In this document: positions 42,605 to 51,201 of the stretch, piece after piece
How the letters are laid out: each line of letters begins with the position of its first letter
How positions within the stretch are numbered: position 1 is the stretch's first letter
Source: Cordylochernes scorpioides
Taxonomy: Eukaryota > Arthropoda > Arachnida > Pseudoscorpiones > Chernetidae
Length of the DNA stretch: 64,000 bases
Reading direction: 5' to 3'
Assembly (NCBI GenBank): GCA_030710605.1
Contig: CP092865.1
Coordinates: 31,962,190-32,026,189, forward strand
Position numbers and translations under genes: made by a program
The notes under the pieces: model-generated
What the model saw: the letters and a program-made list of their open reading frames with translations, nothing else
Told to the model about the DNA's origin: nothing
Database searches by the model: none

Positions 42605-42990
42605 CTAGTAGATGTGTACCCGGCTTCGCCCGGGTTTTATCCGAGTGGAAGTTTGCCTAACGAATAATTCTGATAATAATATTCCGGAACACACAGAATA
42701 TTATGATAATTTATTTTATTATTTATTTAACAGTAGCAAAGACACGCCATATCCACAATTAGGATAATTGCGTGTAAATCTGAAATTATATACAAATCAA
42801 ATCATCGTAAAATGAACATAATTAAACATTGTAAAGCACGCAAATTAGACATTCGATGTCAAATTTTGCATATAGTAATTATAAATAGTAGCTTGAAATA
42901 TGTACAGTTAATACTTTCGCGTTAAAATGTACTGTCTGCAGAATCTATTAACCTTGATGTATTGGTCTTTATTGTAAACAACTTGTTTTG
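42605..42990 (-). mobile_element. Helitron 3' part, minus orientation
   Basis: On the minus strand the hairpin of GATAAAACCCGGGCGAAGCC and the CGGGTACACATCTACTAG end lie at 42655-42605, with T following. The body continues upward without recognisable genes. The 5' end was not located. Confidence 0.6.
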
Positions 42991-43020
42991 TATTTGTCAG
43001 GTAAAGTTGGTTTTCTTCCC

Positions 43021-43264
43021 TTAGATCAGAAGTTGTTCCGGGTTTTGTTTTTCGTTTCCACAAGTGCACGCAGGTGAACCAATTTTGCCAATTCTAAACA
43101 AATATGTGTTGAAATTACCATGTCCAGTAAAAATTTGAACGTTATAGAAGTTAGGTTGAACATATATAGGAATTCTTGAAGTCCCAAAGAATCCCTTGAA
43201 ATTGTCATTAGCACTTCCATAGTATTCCTCAAATTTCTGGTTTATAAAATTATATATAATTTTT
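43021..43264 (-). pseudogene. LINE ORF2 C-terminus (downstream of PLE insertion)
   Basis: Minus-strand FEEYYGSANDNFKGFFGTSR, then YVQPNFYNVQIFTGHGNFNT and a YLFRIG...CTCG motif, matching the GHGNFGDFLFRIG...CLCG region of the intact LINE's ORF2. It continues the 44983-45835 relic, from which it is split by the PLE insertion. Confidence 0.8.
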
Positions 43265-43303
43265 AAAAGGGAGATCAAGAGGAAAGTGGTGAGTTTCTTT
43301 ATT

Positions 43304-43345
43304 GAGCTGTACACAAGCTTTCGGACGTCACCCGTCCTTCATCAG
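43304..43345 (-). ncRNA. Hammerhead ribozyme-like motif, lineage B (left arm)
   Basis: Minus strand: CTGATGA, then a perfect stem II GGACG/CGTCC with a GGTGA loop, GAAAGCTTGTGTACAGCTC giving stem III AGCT/AGCT and a CTC triplet, then AATAAAGAAACTC. Core boxes are complete; stem I is weak. Confidence 0.75.
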
Positions 43346-43650
43346 GTGTTGACATGAGTAAGAAGGAGATGCTATATTTATAAGCGACAGTTTAAAAGTA
43401 TTAAAAATATTAAAAACAATCTGATGCACGCCCGCGAGAGCACATGCTAATAACAAAATATTTTCAATTTTACTCTGTATAAATATCATTTTGAGTTTGT
43501 ACAAAGAATATCAGCCCGTTGAAAATCTGTATACCTAAGACGAAGTGAGAAAGGCGGACAACGAGAGGCGAAGACAAAAGCAAGAAAAAAACAACAATAA
43601 AAATAAAAAATAAAAATAAAAAATCAGCGGAATAAAGATAAAGTTAAAAG

Positions 43651-43998
43651 TTACGAAGAAGGTGTATCTGAGGTAGAATAAAAAACAGAATATTGGGGCG
43701 GGAGGTCAATCTTTCTGTTGAGGCTGGGGGTAGTATTAGATACTAGGGCCTCAAGAACTAAGCGTTGGTATTTGTTTGCTATATCGCTATAAATGGGGGT
43801 TGTGTTGTCAAGATTGAAGGAATGTCCGGACTCGGCGATATGTTGGTATATGAGCGATTTTTTGTCTTTCGAGCGGATGTTACGGGCGTGTTCACTGGCT
43901 CTGATGGCGATTGTTCGGCCTGTTTCTCCAATATAGTGTAAATCGCAATCGTTAGAGGCGTACGGTCTACTCGCATCTCCTGTCCGCGGGCTATCCAC
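43651..43998 (-). pseudogene. PLE GIY-YIG endonuclease domain (left arm)
   Basis: The minus frame has CDLHYIGETGRTIAIRASEH, then SLIYQHIAESGHSF and LVLEALVSNTT, ending NRKIDLPPQYSV before a stop. This is the Penelope GIY-YIG endonuclease with its usual HYIGETGR motif and downstream His/Glu residues. The upstream reverse transcriptase is absent, so this is a fragment identical in sense to the right arm. Confidence 0.85.
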
Positions 43999-44072
43999 GC
44001 AGTTTTATCGACCGGCATTTTTTCACACCCAACCAAAAAAGAACCACACCTCCTGTATTTAAAAGCACCTGC

Positions 44073-44552
44073 GTCCTCCCATACTCCACCACGAATTCCG
44101 GTATTGGTTCCTTTTTACGTAAATACGGCATTCGCACTTTTTACAAGTGCACACCTTCCCTTCACACCTTCTTAAGACATCCTATCACAAAAAGCTCCGC
44201 CAAACGTAACCCCCAATCCCTTTCCAACGCCGTTTACAAAATTCCCTGTAACGATTGCGATTTACACTATATTGGAGAAACAGGCCGAACAATCGCCATC
44301 AGAGCCAGTGAACACGCCCGTAACATCCGCTCGAAAGACAAAAAATCGCTCATATACCAACATATCGCCGAGTCCGGACATTCCTTCAATCTTGACAACA
44401 CAACCCCCATTTATAGCGATATAGCAAACAAATACCAACGCTTAGTTCTTGAGGCCCTTGTATCTAATACTACCCCCAGCCTCAACAGAAAGATTGACCT
44501 CCCGCCCCAATATTCTGTTTTTTATTCTACCTCAGATACACCTTCTTCGTAA
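44073..44552 (+). pseudogene. PLE linker plus GIY-YIG endonuclease domain (right arm)
   Basis: Plus frame open from about 44073 to TAA at 44550: VLPYSTTNSGIGSFLRKYGI (linker after the reverse transcriptase), KIPCNDCDLHYIGETGR, SEHARNIRSKDKKSLIYQHI, and the same C-terminus. It is longer than the left arm by about 75 codons, but still lacks the reverse transcriptase. Confidence 0.85.
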
Positions 44553-44858
44553 CTTTTAACTTTATCTTTATTCCGCTGATTTTTTATTTTTATTTTTTAT
44601 TTTTATTGTTGTTTTTTTTCTTGCTTTTGTCTTCGCCTCTCGTTGTCCGCCTTTCTCATTTCGTCTTAGGTATACAGATTTTCAACGGGCTGATATTCTT
44701 TGTACAAACTCAAAATGATATTTATACAGAGTAAAATTGAAAATATTTTGTTATTAGCATGTGCTCTCGCGGGCGTGCATCAGATTGTTTTTAATATTTT
44801 TAATACTTTTAAACTGTCGCTTATAAATATAGCATCTCCTTCTTACTCATGTCAACAC

Positions 44859-44900
44859 CTGATGAAGGACGGGTGACGTCCGAAAGCTTGTGTACAGCTC
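44859..44900 (+). ncRNA. Hammerhead ribozyme-like motif, lineage B (right arm)
   Basis: Exact inverted partner of 43304-43345, with CTGATGA, stem II, GAAA and the AGCT stem all intact, followed by AATAAAGAAACTC. Confidence 0.75.
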
Positions 44901-44982
44901 AATAAAGAAACTCACCACTTTCCTCTTGATCTCCCTTTTACACTTCAAACGTGGCTATATCTCTTCTACCATATATAATTTT

Positions 44983-45835
44983 TCTCTTAGTTGGATCTGA
45001 TTTTTTGTATCCAATATTTATTTTTAGTATATTTGTTTCAATAAAATCCGTGATCTTTGGTGTTCTAGCAACAATATGAGTACAGTTTGACTATGTTGAA
45101 TTATAAACCTGTGTACTGTGCTTCAAAATTTTATACTGCAGAGAGTTTAATTTATCTTTGACTTTTTTGGGTATAAGGTTGTACCAGATCGTGGAACCAT
45201 AAGTTAGTGTACTTCGAAACAATGTCTTATAAAGTTCTATTCTTCTTTTTCTTTCCAGTCCCCATGCTTTCCCCGTTAATCCAATTAGGCATCCACTAGC
45301 TTTATTTGTCTTAGCAATAATCTCATCAATATGGGGCACAAAATCCAATTTGTTTTATTTCTATGATTTTTAAAGGTTATATCCACAATCTTCAGTTTTT
45401 CCGCCCGATTGGCAGTGAAAGTGTTCGGAATTTTTGCAGCTATTTTGCTATTGAACAAGTATAAGATTTTCGTTTTCTCTTCAGATACGGTCAACTTATT
45501 GTTCCCACACCAGTCTAAAATTCTCCCCATGACCTTTCCCGTTGTATTCCAAAGTTCTGTCAAGTTGTTTTTTCAGCAAATCACAGTTATATCATCCGCA
45601 TAAGCAATGATTTCACTGTCTGATTCTGAATAGTTATCCAATAAATCGTTTAGAATAATATTCCATATTGTAGGGGATATAGGCCCACCCTGTGGGCTTC
45701 CCTTGCTTATATTTTTATGGGTTTCATTTGATGAATATCTAAATCTCGCTCTTCTATTATTAAAGTAAGACTGTAGTAGTTTTATTATTGAAGCTTGAAC
45801 GTTGTCCTCATCTAGTCTTTTTAGCACCATCGGCT
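44983..45835 (-). pseudogene. LINE ORF2 reverse transcriptase relic (R1-like)
   Basis: Minus strand, from 45830: MVLKRLDEDNVQASIIKLLQ, GSPQGGPISPTIWNIILNDL, IIAYADDITVIC (catalytic YADD), a frameshift, then WCGNNKLTVSEEKTKILYLF, and a second shift to a DFVPHIDEIIAKTNK ... YGSTIWYNLIPKKVKDKLNS segment. It is related to but distinct from the intact LINE. The first part of the reverse transcriptase and the endonuclease are missing. Confidence 0.85.
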
Positions 45836-46215
45836 ACCATGCATATTATGATAATAATATTCGTGACATCATATATTTATATAATATATAAGATATATTT
45901 TTCGAGCAAACATATCCACTCTCTCTACTGAATAGATTTTTAAAAATATATATGGTAATTTAAACCAACAACCCCATATTGTATATAACTTATAACAAGA
46001 TTTTCATGTTTTATAATAGAAACACATTTGTAAATGATTATACGCATTATTGACATGTGTCATTACATCATCATATGTAATGTACTTTATACAAACTGAG
46101 GATAAATGAATAAAACTCTGTAATAGATTAAGAGTTGAGCTAACCCAAAAGGTCAAAACGTCTAAAATCGAGATAGATTTAGAAGTTCAACAACATCTAA
46201 AGATAGATTGGAAAC
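45836..46215. other. AT-rich spacer
   Basis: No gene or repeat recognised. Confidence 0.3.
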
Positions 46216-46703
46216 TGTCAGGACGGCGCCAGTTTAGAATTTCACCAGACGATCCACCCTCTTCACATCTGGTGAAATGCAATACTCCTTTTCTCAGAAA
46301 AGGTATATAAAAGGCCCCCGTCTTTAGCCAAAAATACAGTCACTTGACAGTTACTTCACCATCTGCGTGAGCCCTCGTCGTCTTCTATCTCCATCTTTCG
46401 CTCCTAGCTCAACTTTTATCTGTTCACGGAACTTTCTTAGTGCAACTGTGTCTTCGTTTTTTGTGTATGGACATTCCCAAGCTTTCCACTCTGCCTCGAC
46501 CACGACTGCCTATACTTTGTGAGAACTGTTGAAGGTATTCCAAGGTGCAGAGAGGTACTGGAAAACTCCACATCCTGACTGTTCCTCTCGGTTAACACAG
46601 TGTAGCGAGAGTCAACAGGGACTCACACCATAGTTTAAGTCGACTGGATACCTCATCACAAATCTAAGTCGACAGGATTCTCTACAAGAGGCTACCAGAA
46701 TCA

Positions 46704-46705
<2 letters not shown>
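46216..46705 (+). repeat. Putative solo LTR with promoter
   Basis: Starts TGTCAGGACGGCGCC. A good TATA box, ggtatataaaagg, lies at 46302-46314, about 90 nt into the element. The sequence is less AT-rich than its surroundings and ends near a (TA)n run. LTR-like U3/TATA layout, but no second LTR and no target duplication were found. Confidence 0.45.

Positions 46706-46740
<35 letters not shown>
46706..46740 (+). repeat. (TA)n microsatellite
   Basis: About 17 TA units between the putative LTR and the U2-like fragment. Confidence 0.95.
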
Positions 46741-46743
<3 letters not shown>

Positions 46744-46748
46744 AGAGA

Positions 46749-46786
46749 TATACTACATGATCTTAGCCAAAAGGCCGAGAAACGAT
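46749..46786 (-). pseudogene. U2 snRNA 5'-end fragment
   Basis: Minus strand begins ATCGTTTCTCGGCCTTTTGG and continues CTAAGATCATGTAGTAT, matching the first ~40 nt of the highly conserved U2 snRNA with one substitution (ATCGCTTC to ATCGTTTC) and a small deletion near AAGTG. The Sm site and 3' stem-loops are absent, so it cannot be a working snRNA gene. Confidence 0.8.
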
Positions 46787-46789
46787 ATT

Positions 46790-47560
46790 TTATATATACA
46801 GATGACCTGAGTTCGTGTGTCTTCTGCTCGAGTGAATGTTTCGCTGGTAGAATTTTGTTCCTGCCTACTAAAAATTATTATCTGATTCGCCCGTGGTCTG
46901 CTTTAGTGAATATTCCCCTAAATAATTTTGTTTATGTCAATCAAGCATGATACAGCAATATTGTCATCATCATTTCTGACTAAGCAATTTCTTTGCAGGA
47001 ACATACTCAGATATCCCATATTACCCTCATCAACCCTCTGTGTCAACTCATAATCTTAGTTCAACTTAATAGCTTTATGCTTTTCTTTTAGTTATTTTTT
47101 CATTCAATAGGTTCTAATTTTTTTTTCTATAAGTTTACGGCATTTCTAATTTTATTCTGCATATTTTCTCAATTTTATCATTTATTCTTATGTATTTTTC
47201 TTCCATCATATTCTATATCTTATTGAGACGTCATCATTATTGTCCTATTTAATTATCCTATACTTATAATAATTTTAACTAATTTGTGCTCAAATTATTT
47301 CCTTTGATTTTATAATAGGTTTGTTAGGTCATCATTCATGTTATTTCATTTCCCCCAAACAAACCTTCATCACCGGGGGTACATTCTATCGTATATTTTA
47401 AACTGTATGACACTTTTAGTATATGTCACATATCTTCCAATTAGTTAGAGCCGATACCTTAAAAGATCCTGCCCTTCTTTTGGAATGTACACCGTTTCTG
47501 TTTGCTGCCACCCCCATATTTTGTATATATGCTATATCTTTATTGATAATACCTGTAAAC
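46790..47560. other. AT-rich spacer
   Basis: No coding signal or repeat recognised. Confidence 0.3.
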
Positions 47561-47571
47561 CCCTATTTGTA

Positions 47572-47970
47572 TGTAACACTAAAAATGTTGACGTCAAAAT
47601 AAAAATCCAAAGAGCGGCAGCTGGGGACAGCTGAGGAGAGAGGAGGAAAATGCCAAAGCCCATGCGGGGCCCCCAGGGACTCTTTATAGACGACCCCTGA
47701 AAACAGGACAGGTTTTGGGTGTAGGGTGTGGCCATCGGCAGACGGCTTCTGTCTCTCACACACTCTCTCTCTCCATGTCTCGGTGATAAGCATCCAAGTT
47801 TGTGACATGGCCCCTACCTCTGTCCCGTGGGCTGTCCCCGATCACTCTCTGTGCTAACATCTAGCCCTGCCTCTGCTTCTTGTTGTCCGCGTGTGGGAAG
47901 AACATCAACACTCGCCTCACGTACACGACTGCCAGCTTATCCATACGTCGGTAGGATCACATTTGCAACA
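47572..47970 (-). repeat. Putative solo LTR, minus orientation
   Basis: GC-richer block bounded by TGTAACA...TTGCAACA (on the minus strand TGTTGCAA...TGTTACA). A minus-strand CTATAAAG TATA box lies at 47677-47684. A clear target duplication is lacking. The short frames in it carry no motif. Confidence 0.4.
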
Positions 47971-48099
47971 ATATTACATATATTAAAATTAAAATGCCAA
48001 GTTTTTTTACAACGTCATTGGAATATTATATTAATAAATCCTCAAATTAAATATTAAATTTATTATACTTGGAACACATTTAAGCATTTTTACAATTTA

Positions 48100-48224
48100 T
48101 AAATGTAATTTCACCAGATGCCGCGAGAGGCGCTGCTTGCGAGTGAAAGTAGAAAATCTGCAAATAAAATTGCAACGAATATTTTTTTCAAATCAAATAT
48201 AAACCAGAAAACTTCCCAGCAGTA
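48100..48224 (+). repeat. Left part of the dispersed repeat split by a Helitron
   Basis: Matches the reverse complement of about 35690-35790. It ends ...cttcccagcagta, immediately before the Helitron 5' TC. The repeat resumes at 48663 and runs to the Tc1 element. Confidence 0.85.
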
Positions 48225-48662
48225 TCTACTCATATAATTGCCTTATTCTGTCTGTGTGAAGTTCACGGATAGATTTTGGTCAGAATGGATAAAATAAAAA
48301 AAAAGTGTCAAGGGATGGGAATCGAACCCACGACCTTCCGCTTACCGGGCAGATGCCATGACTACTAGGCTACCCTGGACATATTTTTCCGTTCACATTT
48401 TTATTTTTATATTTTCAAGACACACACAGTTTGGGGCGGGACGTTTCTCAAGAGAGACATCCACGGCGCCAATTTATAATTGTAACGAATAGTATTTTAA
48501 TTAAAACATTTTAAAAACACACAGTTTGGAACGGGACGTTTCACAAGAGTGACATTCATGGCGCCAATTTATAATTGTAACGAATAGTATTTGAATTAAA
48601 ACGTTTTTAAAATATAAACGCACTCGGGTAAAACCCGGGCGTTGCCCGGGCCATTCGTCTAG
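48225..48662 (+). mobile_element. 438-bp non-autonomous Helitron with defined ends
   Basis: 5' end TCTACTCATATAATTGCC after A at 48224; 3' end hairpin aaaacccgggcgttgcccgg then CATTCGTCTAG at 48662, followed by T. The uninterrupted sequence survives at 35690 (reverse complement agtagta|tagtaaata), which proves both ends and A/T insertion without target duplication. It has an internal ~85-bp direct repeat (acacagtttgg..gacgttt at about 48425 and 48520) and a tRNA-like segment. No ORF. Confidence 0.92.
48305..48382 (-). pseudogene. tRNA-like sequence inside the Helitron
   Basis: On the minus strand, TAGCCTAGTAGTCATGGC (A-box-like), GGTAAGCGGAAGG and GGGTTCGATTCCC (perfect B box), with extended terminal pairing TGTC.AGGG/CCCT.GACA. 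The anticodon stem pairs poorly, so it is a tRNA-derived head (SINE-type) rather than a working tRNA. Confidence 0.6.
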
Positions 48663-48977
48663 TAGTAAATAACTTCCTAAAGTTTCACGGCGATTGGATA
48701 ATCTTAACTTTTAAAGACCTTCATCGTGCAAACAAATAACAAACTACGTGTAAAATTATTAACCAATCAAAGTCATTTATCGTCGCGACCAATGCGGTGC
48801 AAAGCAGTAAAAGGCTGGAACTAACGCTTTTTTGGTTTTACATTTTTTTAAAAAGCACATTAAACTTTTTAGTTTTTTTAATAGCATATCATTCAGCTAC
48901 CTACATGCGAAATTTCATAATGATTGATTTTATAGATTTTGCGCAACGCGATAACAAATATCGATTTTGGAAATTTA
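48663..48977 (+). repeat. Right part of the dispersed repeat
   Basis: Matches the reverse complement of 35360-35690. It is cut by the Tc1 element at 48978. The short frame sharing MRNFIMID with the other copy is repeat sequence, not a gene. Confidence 0.85.
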
Positions 48978-50397
48978 TTTCTGCGTGACATTGAAAATGG
49001 AACACCAAGAAATAGTGGCCAGAAATTCATGCAAATTTCAGGGTAGACGCGCCTAACCGAGTTATGCAAATGATGTAAAATGCGCAGCTCTCGTGCGCAC
49101 ATGGAGTAAGATATAAGGGAAGGAACTTGCAGAAAGGACAGTATTCGTGTCGTTATTTCTTCAAGGAAAATCATTGTAGAAATTTTGTTCTTGTCTCAAA
49201 AGACACGTGTAATAACAGAGAATGCCAGGTCATCGTAAACGGAGGCAGTTCAAGCAGACAGACGCTTTTACGAGGGGCATGGTGATCGGACTGAAAAGGG
49301 CAGGTTGGTCCATAGGTCAAATCGCAGCTGATACACACCTTGGTGCGTCCACGGTGCACCGACTGTGGAGAAGATGGTTGGAACAAGGAAATGTGGCAAT
49401 TTATAGGAATGTCGGTGCAACCAGAGTGACGTCAGCACGTGTGGATCGGCGTATCCTTCGACAAGCAGTGGCGGCCCCACAAGCCACTTATACCGCCATC
49501 CTGCAACATGTGCAAGACACCCTAGATCATTCCATCTCGACCAGAACCATTTCCCGTCGATTGGTTGCTAATGGCTTGCACTCATGCCATCCGCTAAGAA
49601 GACTGCCATTGACCCCACCGAATAGGCGCCAACGTTTGGAATGGTGCCGGGCTAGATTGACGTGGATGACGGAATGGCACAGGGTCGTGTTCTCAGATGA
49701 GTCGCGTTTCTGCTTGTCCAGTGATAGTCGCCGTGTACGCGTGTGGCGTCGACGTGGAGAAAGGTCCAATCCGGCAGCAATTGTGGAACGCCCCACCGTG
49801 CGACAACGTGGAATCATGGTTTGAGGCGCAATCGCGTATGATTCCAGGTCACCTTTACTTCGTATTCAGGGCACTATGACGGCCCAACGATACGTTGATG
49901 ATGTGCTGCGACCGGTGACACTCCCCTACCTTCAGGGGGTACCCAATGCCCTTTATCATCAGGATAACGCCCGACCGTACACTGCTCGCATTAGCCAACA
50001 AGCTCTGCAAGATGTACAGATGCTTCCCTGGCCACCGTACTCTCCTGATCTCTCACCAATCGAGCACGTCTGGGACATCATTGGACGCCGTTTGCATGCC
50101 TTGCCACAGCCGCGTTCAGAAGACGAACTGTGGCAAATGGTTGAGAGGGAATGGAGAGCCATCCCTCAGGACGCCATCCGTACTCTGATTGACTCTCTAC
50201 CTAGACGTGTTGCTGCGTGCATCGCCGTCCGCGGTGGTCCTACTTGCTACTAAGCCGACGCCGTTCTCGCTCTGTATTATGACTATCATTTTGAAATAAA
50301 GATCACTTATTGTTCGTCCCTGTCTCTCTCTGTCTGCCGAGTTTCATCACTTTCTGGCCACTATTTCTTGGTGTTCCATTTTCAATGTCACGCAGTG
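48978..50397 (+). mobile_element. Tc1-like transposon with 45-bp perfect TIRs
   Basis: TIRs at 48981-49025 and 50351-50395 are perfect complements (ctgcgtgacattgaaaatgg, then aacaccaagaaatagtggcc). TA lies at 50398-50399 on the right and at 48976-48977 on the left, with one extra base at the left end. It encodes a nearly intact transposase. TIR identity indicates a recent insertion. Confidence 0.93.
49222..50253 (+). pseudogene. Tc1-like transposase with a single nonsense codon
   Basis: 344 codons from ATG 49222 to TAA 50251, in one frame with one internal TGA at 49822-49824. Two helix-turn-helix segments (about residues 12-55 and 70-120), a PLRRLPLTPPNRRQRLEWC block, VVFSDESRF with Asp159, a basic RVRVWRRRGER segment, then GIMV-stop-GAIAYDSRS. 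The stop replaces the Trp of the conserved MVWG motif (TGG to TGA). After it come YHQDNARPYTA with Asp248, PPYSPDLSPIEHVWDIIGRR with the catalytic Glu near 281, and PRRVAACI. The stop makes this copy inactive, but the damage is one base. Confidence 0.93.
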
Positions 50398-50399
50398 TA

Positions 50400-50754
50400 T
50401 TTTTAAACCTCAAGATGCGGTGTAAGGGATAAAATTGAAATCTTTGATATCAGCCCTTTCCTTCAGGTCACTTAAAATCTCTAAAAATGGATTCCCGACC
50501 AAAGCTCTGAATTGACACCGCTTCCCAGAGACTCATTCTATCTATATCAACAAAAATTATTTTCATCAAAACTATTTTAGAAAACTATTTGTGTTGATAA
50601 ATCGGTGTGTAACACATAAAATATAATCATAATTTTTATTTACAATATTTTCGGTGCTATCGACATGAGCTTGAGTCTTTCACAAACATATATTTATTTT
50701 TAGAGTTCAATTTCATGATAGACTTGGATAGACTTTTTAAAATCAGTTTGTACT
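50400..50754. other. AT-rich spacer
   Basis: No gene or repeat recognised. Confidence 0.3.
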
Positions 50755-50790
50755 GTGAGGGCATATACATATATTATAGAGTTTAATATA

Positions 50791-51185
50791 ACAGAGAAAA
50801 TAACTCTTTTAGGAGACTTATCGTTGTCTCAATCCGATAGTCAACAAATATATAACTGGATGAATACAATGTTTGATAAAGGTCTTCTTTTTGGTTTATA
50901 TAAATTCTACAAGACCGCAGTCACCGTTCGGAGGAGATTAATAGAATCACCGAATGTCGTGGTCCATTTGGAAGTAGAAAGCGAAGACTAAAACGCGGCT
51001 GATTCCACACTAGCCTTTTCAGTGATACGCAACCCTATGCACGGTGGGTTCTGTGGCCACTGGATATGCCTTAAACCTGAAGGCTGTTGGGGTCTGCGCT
51101 ACCTGGAGTATAAGAGCTCCTCTATGCTTCCTTCCTGTGGTGAATCTGTATAAGACCGGTGGTCTTAATAAAGCTGTGTGTTTTT
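50791..51185 (+). pseudogene. Possible retrocopy of an mRNA 3' end, protein unknown
   Basis: Framed by the 16-base direct repeat tatagag(t/c)ttaatata (50775-50790 and 51186-51201). Inside, a frame open from about 50755 reads ITEKITLLGDLSLSQSDSQQ, then KFYKTAVTVRRRLIESPNVV and ends HLEVESED at TAA 50989. A 3' UTR-like segment follows with AATAAA at 51169 and then GT/T-rich sequence. I recognise no domain. A 5'-truncated processed copy of a host or viral-like transcript is one reading; a chance repeat around an unknown element is another. Confidence 0.35.
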
Positions 51186-51201
51186 TATAGAGCTTAATAT
51201 A

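Larger units (their letters stand above)
43265..44972. mobile_element. Penelope-like element insertion: two endonuclease ends in inverted orientation
   Basis: Long inverted repeat, left arm about 43265-43990 and right arm about 44220-44945, each ending outward with a hammerhead-like motif and ctttattgagctgtacac. The right arm extends further inward (from about 44031). It is inserted in a LINE relic and flanked by atataatttt at 43254-43264 and 44973-44982, a probable target duplication. Head-to-head incomplete copies are a usual result of PLE insertion. Confidence 0.8.

Noticed and set aside
43254-45835. Reading the PLE inverted repeat as TIRs of a DNA transposon
   Set aside because: Both arms encode a GIY-YIG endonuclease and end in hammerhead-like motifs, which fits PLE retrotransposition rather than a TIR transposon.
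46216-46705. A host promoter from the good TATA box
   Set aside because: No gene follows; position and start/end words fit a solo LTR better, though unproven.
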